NCBI RefSeq assembly: GCF_000004825.1
Contig: NW_008805073.1
Location: 434,001 to 498,000 of the forward strand
DNA: 64,000 nt
Source: Heterostelium album PN500
Taxonomy: Eukaryota; Evosea; Eumycetozoa; Acytosteliales; Acytosteliaceae
Reading direction: 5' to 3'
Of this stretch, positions 44,074-55,800 are shown in pieces (within the stretch, counting starts at the first letter, position 1; every line of letters begins with the position of its first letter). A program made the position numbers and the translations under genes. Below the pieces are notes generated by a model. It saw only the letters and a list, made by a program, of their open reading frames with translations. It did no database searches and had not been told where the DNA came from.

Positions 44074-45489
44074 TTATGATCCTCCATTCGTTGGGCAAAC
44101 ACTTATTTGATTATTAACTGACATCTCTAAATCTTTATCTTGTTCATGCTGTTGTAGTTGAACTTCATATTGTTGCTGTATGTTTTCATTATTATTAATA
44201 TTACTATTACTGTTTATATTTATATTTATACTATATTGCTCTGTTGCTTGTAACTGATGGTCAATCATCTTATTTGAATCTATATAATGCATTGACGATG
44301 CATCAGCGGAATCTGGAACATTAGCACCACTACCCATTTGACTCTGATAGTATTGATCCTGTATATTATTGTCGATTGCAACGTCACTACCGAAATAAGC
44401 ATCGAGAGCATCGCTGCTCAGTCCTTGACCAACAAGATTCGCACCAGCACTCACTCTCTCCGAACTAACTGTATTGTAAGCACGACGGAACATAAAGAAC
44501 GGTATGAACTTTCCACCGCTTACCGCCATCATCACTGCAACCATTTGTCCTACCTCTATCAGAAATGCAAATAAATCACCTACCTGTGACATTGCAAAAC
44601 CTTCATCCACAGCAAATGTAAAAACAAAACTACGCGCTATCGCAATAACTGTCAAACCAGCAAGAATCTTTACAAGAAAATCAGTCTACCAAAAAAAGAA
44701 GAAGAAAGAAAATGCATTAATACCTTTTATATTTCCAAACAATGTTACTATTATAATAATAATAATCATTATAATTACTTTTTTAGCTGATAAAATCATT
44801 GTAGGTGAACTACTTAATCCTGGATTTGTCATCATTTCCTTTTTGAATGCTCTTGACAATCCAATACCATGAATTGTAAAGAGTCCACCGAGATACAAGA
44901 TGACGAGTAAGTAGATGATATTGTAGGTGTTGATGATGCTTATGGTGGTGGCCGCGTTGATAACTATGATTGCAATGACCCACAGCGTCAGTAACACCAC
45001 CGATATTCCCAAGATATAGTTCAACCTCCGCGACACCTTCCTATTGAGCACCGACTGTTTGTTACTGAAAAATAAATAGAAAATACTGATCCAAAAACTT
45101 CCGATTGCGCACCATTCCATCAGAATGAAATAGGTACCGATGATAATAAGTGTGTAATAGATGATTCCAATGGCCGTGTTGTTTCGCGTTAGATTATCGT
45201 TGACTTTGATCACCTTCAATATGAATGCTACCGCTCTGGTGATCGACATGATTCCACAAGAGAAATAGACGACCTTTCGAGTGTAGAACGGCAGCTTCGT
45301 TCCAGTTCGTGCTGTTGTCGCTGCATTAAAATCGTGTGCCCGCAGCTCGAAAAAGAATTGCACCATATTTACAATGCCAAAATAAAAGAAAACTATAATA
45401 CGGAAAATCGCAAATGTCCAAAATACTTTTTTCCACTCCGGTGATACATCATTATATGTATAAGGTAGACCTGTATCATGAGGTTTCAT
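44074..45489 (-). CDS. THH1/TOM1/TOM3-like multispanning membrane protein
   Basis: Exons 44779..45489 and 44074..44685 (phase 0) give 440 residues. Seven or eight hydrophobic segments fill residues 20-310. LPFYTRKVVYFSCGIMSITR resembles the TTQKVFHLMN....R segment of plant TOM1-type proteins, and the last helices (ARSFVFTFAVDE ... FAFLIEVGQM) also fit that family, which sits in vacuolar or tonoplast membranes and resembles a seven-helix receptor. The cytosolic tail is dictyostelid-style (Asn, Gln and His runs, residues 340-430). A GPCR-like protein is the alternative. Function in amoebae is unknown to me. Confidence 0.6.
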
Positions 45490-47031
45490 TTCTTTATCTA
45501 TATATATATATTATTATTATTTATTATTTATTATTTATTATTTATTATTGTTATTATATTATATTATTCTAAAAATAGTTTGATATTAAAGTATATTTGT
45601 TGTATTGATGCTATTATCATTTGTTTTTTAATAAATATTTCTTGCTAAATGGATAGACAAATCAATTTGATTAATGATTTTATTCCAATTCCAAAATGAA
45701 GCAAATGTGTAATTTAAATTGTGATTGATTGTGTTGATTGAATTAAATAATATTACTGTCACTGAAACTATCAATAAAATTAGTTTTTTGTTCAATAAAA
45801 AAAAATGTTTTAAATATTTCCAAACTGGATTGTATTTTATCAACTGATAAAAGTCGTAGATACATACATACATGAGCGGTGTGGTGTGGTTCAATGAGTG
45901 GGTGGTCGTATTGTTACTGTCTTTTTTTTTTTTTTTTTTTATTCTGATGCTAATCTATCTGTGATCGAATTTCAAGATGATAAGTTTTTTTAACTTAACT
46001 CCGCCTCTTGTTTTCTTAATTTAGCTCTTTTCCATAGAAAAAAAAAATAATTGTATTGTCAAATAAAAAAACAACAAACACAATGAACACCACTCTAAAA
46101 TTGATATCAATTTGGGTTATTTGGTGGTGGTGACGATAGGAGGAGGTATTTTGAAAGAGGACCGATGACTGAAAAACAAAAAATAAACTGCTTGCTCCAA
46201 CACAAAACACAATTCAATCTCTTAATTAGTTTTTATGATGATGATATTTATTTGTATGACAGATAGTTTGGTTTGGGTTAGGTTGTGTGCTTTTGATAGT
46301 AGTTTTGTGAATAATGGGGCAGATATGAAATGAATGGATGTTTATGAAATGGTTTTCAAAAAAAAAAAAGAAAATAATGGTTTGTTGATATTTTTGTCAA
46401 ACGCTGAGAGATGAAAATTAAAAATTAATATCTTATGAAATATTTTGATTAAAAAAAGTCCTCAATTTTAGTGCCTCTGAAAAAATAAAAAACAAAAACC
46501 TCATAGGATTTAAATTTGCCAAAAAAAAAAAAAAAAAAAAAACAAAATTAATTTTTTGTGTAAAGGTTATGGAAAAACACAAAAAAAAAAAAAAATTGAA
46601 AAACAGGGATCTACTGTCATTGTTCGATACTGGGTAATGAAGTGGCGGGTGCCAGATTGATAGGATAGTGTGCAAAAAAAAACACCAAAACGAAATAATT
46701 GTTATTTTTTTTTTTAGTTTTTGAAACGCAACAACTCTTTTGCCATTGGCGAAAATAATTAAAAGGTGTTTGCAAACAACAAAAATGAAAGTGATTTTGT
46801 TTTTTACATAGTTTGTTAGATCTATCATTAACTTAACACGTTTGCGTTGTTGGTATTTGCAAAACCATGATTGATTTTATTTAAGCTCTATCTCAACCAC
46901 GAATCTTTTTAGGAAATATATGATCGGTTCACCAAGTAACACCACAATCCACATCCTTGAGTTGAGGAGCACCGGCCTAATCACAAAAGTTGAAGGTAGA
47001 ATCGAATATAATTTTTCTAGAAGAAGGAAGG
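45490..47031. other. Intergenic region with a short coding-like island
   Basis: 1.5 kb. TTATTA repeats at 45510..45550, T tracts at 45920..45940, A tracts at 46520..46542 and 46577..46595. A minus-strand island at about 46930..46976 reads AGAPQLKDVDCGVTW then a stop, directly after a CTAATC/GATTAG acceptor-like site; it could be the last exon of an unseen gene or a remnant. A hydrophobic minus frame at 45628..45873 (80 codons from ATG 45873) is possible but weak. Confidence 0.4.
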
Positions 47032-49174
47032 TCAATCAATCTTCTTCAAATGACCTTTTGCTTCCATAAAATGTTGCATTTCAATCTATTTGATTTAAAA
47101 TAAAGATAATATGATTAGTTTGGTTTAAATGAATAAATAATTCATTATTAGTTATTATATTTAATTGTTGTACCTTTGTTGAGTTTAAATCTTGTCTTAA
47201 TGCAATTAATGCTGATTCTTTACAGAGGTTGGCCAAGTCGGCACCACAACAACCATTGGTCAAGTCGGCCAATTTGAAGAGGTTGACGTCGTCTGCCAGC
47301 GGCATATTCTTTGTCAGTTTCGTTAGAATATCTATTCTACCGTTGTGATCGGGATTGGGTATTTCAATGTGGTAGTCAAATCTGCCGGGTCGCAGAATCG
47401 TTGGATCCAACATATCGATTCTAGTGGTAGCTCCAAGTACAATACTACCTATGCTATTGTTAGTAGATGCAGCTGCACCTTTAGTCTTGCTTCTATGTTG
47501 TTGCGATGTTGCAAATCCATCCATTTCAATGAGTAGACATGATAGAAGACGGTCGGCCGACTGCTCTGTGCTACTGTCGAATCCACGGTGTCGCGCCAAC
47601 ACTTCGATCTGGTCGAGAAACAAGATGCACGGTGCCGACTCGCGAACCACCTTGAAGAGCGCACTCAACTTCTTCTCACTCTCACCCACGACCGGACTGA
47701 TAATATCGGTGGATTGCACGGCGATAAAGTTGATATTCGGCGAGCTCGTGGCGATGGCACGCGCTATCAGCGACTTTCCATTGCCCGGCGGTCCGAATAG
47801 CAGCAGTCCCGACGGCTGACTGACACCGATGCGTGCCAGCGGCTCAGGGTTGAGAATCGGTAGCAACACCGCAGTCTTTATCCTCTGTATCACTTGATCG
47901 AGCGCACCTATCTCCTCGAAAGCGATACTCTCCAGTCGAATCTGATATTGATTCAATATCGATGGCTTCACACGGTGAAACATCTCATTGAAATCCTCAC
48001 GACTGACCAACAAACGCTGAGATTGTTGTTGTCGACTCTCTTTTTGTTGTTTTTCACTTTTTACAATGGCATGGGTAGCAGCTTCATTACATAGGAATTG
48101 AAGATCGGCACCTACATATCCATGTGTACAATTGGCAAGATAATCTATTAATTCATCATAATATTGTTTATTATCATAATAGCCAGAGTACTCTTTTATA
48201 TTTATTATTAAAGAAAATGTTAATATATACATACTTAACAACTACTTTAAAGTTATAAATTAACTTACTCTTTATTAAAATTGATAGTATATCCTTACGA
48301 TCTTGTGGAGATGGTATTGGTATGTTGATTACTGAATCGAATCTACCACATTGAAACATTTCACTATCGATTGAATCAACTCTATTCGTTATACCAATTA
48401 TAAAAATACAACTGTTTACATTGCTTGGTTCACTGTTACCATCTAACAGATCCAACAAAAATGTTGTTACTCCTCTCTCAATTTCTATAAAAATAATAAT
48501 AATAAAAGTAAAGTAAAGTAAAGTAAAGTAAAGTAAAGTAAAGTAAAGTACGGTAAGTTAATAATTGTCAATTTAACATTAATAATAATAATAATACATA
48601 CTACCAACTCTACCACTTTCTCTCTTTACAGATATTGAATCAAACTCTTCTAATACCAATATAAAAGGTTTTGTACTACTATTGTTATTATTTCTCTTGA
48701 TTAGAGATGTTAGATATCTCTCTGTATCACCATCATCTATATAATCGATATTCAATTAGTAGTATTAGTATTAAAATAATATAAGATGACATGTATTTAG
48801 TTAACCGCTTACTCTCTTGATAAAGATAAGTTGAATTTATAATTTGATAATCTAAATCATGTTTATAAAGTGATTTAAATTCATTCAGTATCGTATTGAT
48901 TAGCAATGATTTACCAAGACCTGTTCTAGATTGTATTAATAAATGAACTGGTAATCTTATATCTAATGTTTTAAATATATTATTTATATTATCATTGCTA
49001 CGACTATTATGATGATTATTAATAGTATTATAAGAATCTATATATAATTGTATTCTATCAATGATCGATCTCGATATTTCATTTAAAAGCACCAACTTTA
49101 TTTATAACATTATTAAATATTATATCATTTACATTGTTGTTGTTGTTGTTGTTATTATTGTTGTTGTTGTTCAT
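47032..49174 (-). CDS. Two-module AAA ATPase with altered Walker B motifs (AFG2/SPATA5L1-like)
   Basis: Exons 49133..49174, 48813..49095, 48605..48736, 48269..48484, 47174..48192 and 47032..47085 give 581 residues with every phase consistent. Module 1 has Walker A SRTGLGKS (K76), Walker B-like LVLEEFD (E138, E139) and QCGRFD. Module 2 has GPPGNGKS (358-365), LFLDQIE with D418 then Gln419 where the catalytic Glu belongs, GATTRIDMLDPTILRPGRFD and a C-terminal helix. There is no N-domain, only an Asn run. Order and sequence resemble the AFG2/SPATA5L1 or NVL group, ring ATPases that strip factors from pre-60S ribosomes; PEX1/PEX6 are less likely. The first intron is only 37 bp, so the start is uncertain. 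One intron holds a GTAAA pentanucleotide array. Confidence 0.7.
48507..48550. repeat. GTAAA pentanucleotide microsatellite in AAA ATPase intron
   Basis: About nine tandem GTAAA units, read as TTTAC on the gene strand, inside the intron 48485..48604. Length may vary between isolates. Confidence 0.85.
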
Positions 49175-49913
49175 TGTATATATCGAAAATGAAATGTCGA
49201 TCGACAGATCAGTCTATTAAATTCAATTCACATTTCAAACTATCAAAAACAATCAATCTTTTTTAAAAATAAAATCAATGTTATTGGTTCCCAAATTCAA
49301 TCAAAACTATTGGTTATCATAACATTTATATGATGGTGAATCAATCAATTAAAATAATATAAAAATGTAAATGCAATACAATCTCAAAAATGAAAAAAAA
49401 TAATCTATCAAATAAAAAGATCACAGTTTGTTTTTTTTTGTCAACAGAAAAACGGTATCTCTCGAATTTAGATTGTGACCGTTGAAAACATTTTCACTTC
49501 ATTTAGTTAAATTTTTGAATTTTTTCAAAAATATTTGCAAAAAAAATTGGTTTGATGTTATTCTATTGGTAATAATAGGTTGCTTTCGAGCGGGAACAAA
49601 AATAATTATTAAATCTCACATTGTGTTTGTTATATTTTTATTATTATATATATATATTTATAGTTTTATTTATTTATTTATATTTATTGCATTATTATTA
49701 TTATCAAATGTACATTAAAATATAATCGCTGCTCATATTATTTTATTATTCTACATTTTACACTTAAAATATTTATTATATTTATATATTTTTTTTCAGT
49801 TGCTATTATTAGATCTAATTATACTCAAGCAGTAGTTGCAGTTACGATCGTTTAGATTTTGATTAGTTATTTGTTTTGTTGTTGAATAGATTACATACAG
49901 GTTGTCGAAGAAA
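49175..49913. promoter_or_regulatory. Divergent region between AAA ATPase and ARID genes
   Basis: 739 bp, AT-rich, between two outward-facing starts. T tract at 49429..49440. No coding signal beyond a hydrophobic noise frame. It probably contains both promoters. Confidence 0.45.
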
Positions 49914-52421
49914 ATGAAAGATTCGTCTTCACCAGTTTCAACAGAGTCTATTGGCGGCGATGTCGTAATGACTGTTGCAACTGAATTAGCAACAGCGACG
50001 ACAGAAACAAAGGAAACAACACCGACAACAATAGCAACAGTAACAACACCGACACAAAGTGAAAACGATGAGGCAGAAGAAGAGTTATTCTTTAAACAAC
50101 TAAAAGATTTCTATATTGCAAATGGGTAAGCAAAAACAAACTAAACATTAATTTTATAAAATGAATATAAATAGTAATTTTAATCATTCATTAATTCATA
50201 TATATAGATCATTTCTAATGACAACTAAAAGACCACAGAACAAAGGAAAGTTTATCAAACTGTTTGCCATTTACAACAAGGTGGTGGAATTGGGTGGATA
50301 CACTCAACTCAATACAACTCTGTGGAATGACATTGCGAGTCAACTAGAGATTTCAGGCTCAGTCAAAAAGATCTACTTAAAATATTTAATTGATTTTGAA
50401 AGGTATCTATCTATAATTATTATCATGACGTGTCATTTCCACCAACTAACACACCACACACAAATCAATCATCTAAACTCTTGGAAACGACATTTGTCAA
50501 TTTCATTTTCAAAAAAAAAAAAAAAAAATTAATTTTAATTTAAAAATTTTTAGAACATTTTTTAAACAAAATGAAAATACAAGACAATCTGCATCATCAA
50601 CAGCATCAATCAGTGATATCGTTGTGGAAGCAATCGATCCAAGCGCTGGCGGCACTCTAGGAAACATGTTGAGGAATTCATTTTTAGTGGATAATGTCAC
50701 CGGCTCGCAGAAACGAAAGCAAATAACACCGTCTGCTGCCGCTGCTGCATCGGCTGCTGCCAATCAATCAAACACAGATAGATCCAATAAGAAATTAAAA
50801 GAAGAGAGTAAGTAGAGAATAAATATATCTATAAAAGTAAAATATATTAATATAAGTTAATGTTGAATTATAATAATTCAATTCAATTCAATTCAATTCA
50901 ATTTTAGATTTTAGTAGATTTGAAAAAGATTTCAAGAGTGCAAAGACTTTAACTATATTTTCAAAGCATTTGTTTAAGAGTGCGCTGGAATCACATGTGA
51001 TCAATCTGAAGAATCAGTTGTCACCAAAGTCCAATACGACTTCGACATCTCCACTCACCCTTACGATCGCTACCAACAGCAGTGGAAAAGCAACCGCTGT
51101 CGTACAGAATCTAGGTTCACCGGTAGGCGGACAATTATCACCTTCATCCAACGGTTCTGGTTCAACGTCAAGCTCGAGTGGAAGACTAATTAAATTGATA
51201 AAAACACCACCTCTTTCTTCCAAGATAAGAGTACCATCACCAACAACAACAACAACAACAACGACAACTACAACCACAACAACAACAGTTAATAGCAATC
51301 CACAAACACCACCATCAGGTGAGGAAATCGATGTAGTTACAACACCACCTGAATACAGAAAGCATAGAGATAAAGTAAAAGAGAAAGAGAAAGAGAAAGA
51401 AAAGGAAAAAGAAAAAGAGAAAGAAAAAGAAAAAAGCAAAACAACAGTATCAAATGAGAATAATAATGATAAGAGTAGTAATAAGAAGAAGTTGAGGAAG
51501 ACGGATAATGTTGACCTTCAATCTGATGAAGATGTTTCTACTACTCAACCATCAACATCTTCAAAGTCAAGTAGCATTAGTAGAAAATCTGTAAATATTT
51601 CAAGTAGATCGCAAAATAAATCTAAATCAAAAGATGATAATGAGGTGATACAGGAGGATATAGGAGATGAGAAAGAGGGATCCATGGATAACAGGAAGCA
51701 AGAGAAACAAGATGAAGATGCCACTGAAGAGTTTGTAACCATGGTTGTCGATAAGCGAAGAAGAAAAGTGATCGATGATACAACACCAGAACTAGAAGAA
51801 TCAAAGCTACCATTAGATAGTAATATTAATAGTAGTAGTAGTAGTAGTACAAAATCAGAAACAGTTACAGTAACAACAACAACATCGAAAGAAACCACAG
51901 AGAAGTCAACAACAAATGAGGAGAAAGAAACCAAACACTTTAGACTAAAGGAAAAGAAAAAGAAAGACTATGCATCCTACGAGAAGGAGAAAGAAGAAAA
52001 GAAGAATAAAGAGGAGAAACAACATCAGGAGGAGAAGAATAAAGATAGTGATAAAGTGATAGAGAAAGATGAATCTAATACTGTAGATAAAATGGAAATT
52101 GATCAAAAACAAAATAATAATACAACACCATCTAAAGATAAAACATCAACCTCAACTTCAACAATGACATCACCTTTAAAACTAAATTTAACATCGCATA
52201 CCTCACTTTCACAATTTCCAGGTTGTTACACACCCCTCTTTGCTGAATCAGTCATACAAAACAACAATTTCACTGACGGTGACTACTCTGTGATGCAAAA
52301 GAGAATAGAGGAACTGAAACAACTAGACAAACTTGTCATCGATTATATATCAAAAATCAACGAGGAACGAAATATCTTATTGGAAATTTTATTACAAAAA
52401 CCAAATAAATCGCACTCCTAA
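49914..52421 (+). CDS. ARID (BRIGHT) DNA-binding domain protein
   Basis: Exons 49914..50125, 50208..50402, 50554..50807 and 50908..52421 give 724 residues with consistent phases. An acidic Thr-rich N-terminus leads to an ARID at about 57-140 (EEELFFKQLKDFYIAN, KFIKLFAIYNKVVELGGYTQ, LWNDIASQLEI and IYLKYLIDFE), split by two introns. The remainder is low complexity: Ala run, Thr run (about 315-330), KEKE run (about 350-370), long Ser/Glu/Lys stretches, then a short conserved-looking C-terminal helix (YSVMQKRIEELKQLDKLVID). ARID proteins bind AT-rich DNA or act in SWI/SNF and histone-demethylase complexes; this one is probably a nuclear chromatin factor. The upstream in-frame TTG at 49902 is not used as start. 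Confidence 0.85.
50876..50904. repeat. ATTCA pentanucleotide array at intron end
   Basis: About six AATTC-type units ending directly at the TTTTAG acceptor of the third ARID intron. It could affect the acceptor's pyrimidine tract. Confidence 0.8.
51240..51440. repeat. ACA and GAGAAA coding repeats in the ARID gene
   Basis: A Thr-coding ACA run (51241..51289) and a Lys-Glu run (51378..51437) in the ARID protein's disordered region. Both are slippage-prone. Confidence 0.85.
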
Positions 52422-52821
52422 TTCTTTATTTCAGGATTAAGATAAAGTATTTTTTAGGAAATTAAGTACTTTGTGCATTTTTTGAACAATATCACAAAAT
52501 GATTGATCTTTGCATTCCAATCTTCACTGTATCAAAGTAGATACCAATACTGGTATTAATTAATTGTCAATCATTGGAACTGATAAGTATTGAACACTTT
52601 TAGGTGATGGAAATGATATTTAATTTCATAACTCATAGGATCAACCAACACCATCAAATCCTGTTGCACCTGGTGAAATATTTGTTTATGATTCATTTAG
52701 TTAAAACCAAAATGGTTGATATTGATGTGATTTTGTCAAAAAAAATAACAAATTCAAATGAATTTAAGATATCAAAATTAATTTTTATTCTTTAGTAATG
52801 GATTGAGCAAATTATATTAAT
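52422..52821. other. Convergent intergenic region containing a gene fragment
   Basis: 400 bp between the ARID gene and the giant membrane protein gene. At 52602..52705, GGTGATGGAAATGAT and CACCTGGTGAAATA.TTGTTTATGATTC match exon 2 of the secreted-protein gene at 28015..29176 (segment GDGNDFNF ... PFAPGEIIVYDS), with internal decay. Nothing else coding. Confidence 0.6.
52602..52705 (+). pseudogene. Decayed copy of part of exon 2 of the secreted-protein gene (28015..29176)
   Basis: About 100 bp alignable by eye to 28278..28378, about 24 kb away, in the same orientation. Only this part of the exon is recognisable and the frame is not continuous. Confidence 0.6.
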
Positions 52822-55800
52822 CTAAGCCTGATTGGCACTGTTATCTTCATAGTCATCACCAGCTTCATAATCATTGTCTTCGAATGGATCGGCTGTTTCA
52901 TCGGCCAATAGATCATCAATGTTCTCAACCAGTTCCTCGACTTCGAGCTCTCTCTTGAGTTGACGGAGATGTTGTTTCGATCGCCAAGCTCTCTGCATTG
53001 CAGATGCAGCTTGACTGTGTCTGTCTGAGTAGGGACCGTACTGAGTTGGTGATGTTTCATACGATGGCATCGAAGTGGTTGGACTGTTCTCGGTGGTCGC
53101 TGTTCCATCGGTGGCGGTCAACGGTGACAACGGTATCTTCTTAGAGGCTGCACTCTCCAACTCACGCTTCTTAACGACTTCGTAGATCTCTTTGAATTCA
53201 TTCAAAATGAATTCATTGTCATTCTCGTCACCAAACGATTGTTCTATTCTTTCCTTCTTCTTGGAGCCATCGACCACTGGAACATTGAGAGTGTCAGTTT
53301 TTTCTTCAGCTGCTTCTTTCTTGCCGAGTTTCTTCTTTTTCTTTGATTTTGAGGTTGATGATGAAGATTGTCCTTTATCTCCACTTTCTTCTCCTTCAGC
53401 TTCTCCACTTTGCTTGGCGGTTGAATCATCTTTTTCCTTTCCTTTCTTCTTTTGGTCTTCTTTCTTTTTCTTTTGATCTTTGGCTTTGTCTTTGGTGGTA
53501 CGCTTCTTGGCAGCTCTTCTTCGACGGACAACTACAAACATACCAACTAGGAGACCTGCTACAAGTGCGGCACCAACAACAGAGCCAACAATAACTGCAA
53601 CTCTGGTCCAGTCCGATACAGATTTACCACGTCCAATAACAGCAAACTGAGTCAAATGGCTGCACTTACAAAATACATTGGTATCACGTTTGATAGTAAC
53701 ACAACCTTCGTCACTCCATCGCTGTTTGTTCTTATCCCACCAGACACATTCGTGATTGTCATCGGGATCAAATGTATTTCCACAGTCGATTCCGATTGGT
53801 TCCAGCAGTCCTTTGACTCCAATCTCCTTCATTTCATCACTGACCAAATCCAACGAGAACGTATTCTTACTTAGGAACTTCTTGTCACTCTCCAACTTGG
53901 TATTGAAGTGTGGATTTCCAGGGAATGTAATATACTTTACACCAATCTCCTGATGTGATGTGTACTGAGCAATTACCTTGGAAAGAGCATCGGGTTGAAT
54001 AGTAAAAGTAGGATCTCCAGTGATACCAGCTGCAACGGCACCGTTCTTTTTGAAATGCAAAGGATCTTGTTTGAAAGTGGAGATGGTAACACCCTGTTTG
54101 GAAATGATTGTCGCTTCTTCACCACTGGATGCACGGAACAATAGAGCATTGGCAATCTGATGAGCAACCAAATCCAAGTCCAGACTAATCGTTTTAACCG
54201 AGACCTTCATTGCCGGATCGATATTGTGAAGTTGACGATTCACCTGATGATTGATATTACCAACTACGGAGATCGAAGAGTTGATGCCGGTTGGCAGTAC
54301 CGGATTCTCAAGGAATCCTTTAGATAGTGATTTCATCACACCCATTGCACTGGCCAATATATTGGGACGAAGAATCTGACGTGTTTCCGTTGCGGTATTC
54401 AGGATATCTATCATTGATGTGACACGTTCCGTTGTGATACGTGAGTCATTGGAGACAACTTGCTCGTTGAGGATATCGATTGCAGTGGTTTTGAATCCAG
54501 ACACCTTCTCGGCAACCTGAGCATTCGATACAGCTTTTCCATTTTTGTTGGAGACAGCCGGCAGTAAGACATTACCCAAACGCAGCGAGAATGAGATTTC
54601 ATAGAGTGTAAGTGTTGGACTTTCCATTATAGTTGAAATGAACTCAATGATTCTCTCGGTGTCGTCGTTGGAAGGTGCATCCACATGGATTAAACACGAA
54701 GAGGAAGCAGCCACACCGTTTCCACTCAGTGCGTATCCCATCACCTTAATTTTGCCAGGTGGCAAGAACGTAGTGATTTGACTCACCATTGAACGATCGC
54801 CAAGTGGGAACTCTTCGGGATCGTTGTCAACACGATAGGTGAAACTATATCCAATGATTCCGGCAGCGGCACCCCAGCTACGACCCATATCGATAGTGTA
54901 TTTATCGAAAATGGATCCTTTCTGAGTGTAGCAATTGATTTTTCCACCTGAAGGTCTGGCTTCAGTTCTGAAAGTAATCGATGCTTCACCAGTGATATTG
55001 GTAAGTGAGTCGACAACATGAACGGTGTAGGTATACAGTGTTCCACCTGCCAACGCTCCCGATTTGAATGCCAAATTCCGCATGTTGGTAGGTGTTGAAT
55101 AGGCATCGGATTCGTCGACTGCCAACGTTCCACTATCCAAAGTCCAAGACCAAACCAGTTGCTCCAGCGGAATGTGATTGTTGATGAGGATGGAACGCAA
55201 CACAATCTTTTGACCGGGATCTATAAACACTGGGAGCGCTGTCTTGTTGATTTCCACCTCAATGAAACCACCGCTAGTGATAACGATTGACGTGATGGCA
55301 GAAGATGCCCGAGAGGAATCATCATCTGGCGATACATCCACTTGAAAAATATACTTTCCAGGCTTCAAATCGGTTGCATTGAAAGTGATAACCGATTCAT
55401 CGGGTATTTCAATACCACAATGCTTATCGAATTGCACTGGACTACACTGCCATTTAAACGAGAGAGTAGTATCATTGCCGTCGGGATCTCTTGAATTCGA
55501 TGCATCGAGGGTCACCAATTGATTCTGTCCATATGTCTTATCACCACCAGTGATAACGGCATAGATCGGTCCTTTGGAAACATATACTTCAATGGAGGCG
55601 AACGACGATTTTCTTCCGATGGTAGCGGTCAAAGTGAATACATAAGTGGTTCCAGCAATCCAAGAGTCGGAGCTAACATAGAGATTTCTAGAGGTGGCGG
55701 TTCCCTGGTCTAGTGGGAACTGTGGCGATACACTCCATTGGTAGTCGACAATGCTATCGGCGTTGTTCTTGGCTTCACAACCAGTGTAGGTCGCCAAACC

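Noticed and set aside
45628-45873. 80-codon minus-strand frame with one hydrophobic segment
   Set aside because: Possible small membrane protein, but composition fits translated A/T noise and no homologue is recognised.
46433-46828. Minus-strand frame of 131 codons with Phe runs
   Set aside because: Built from poly-A tracts (46520, 46577, 46700) read as Phe; noise.
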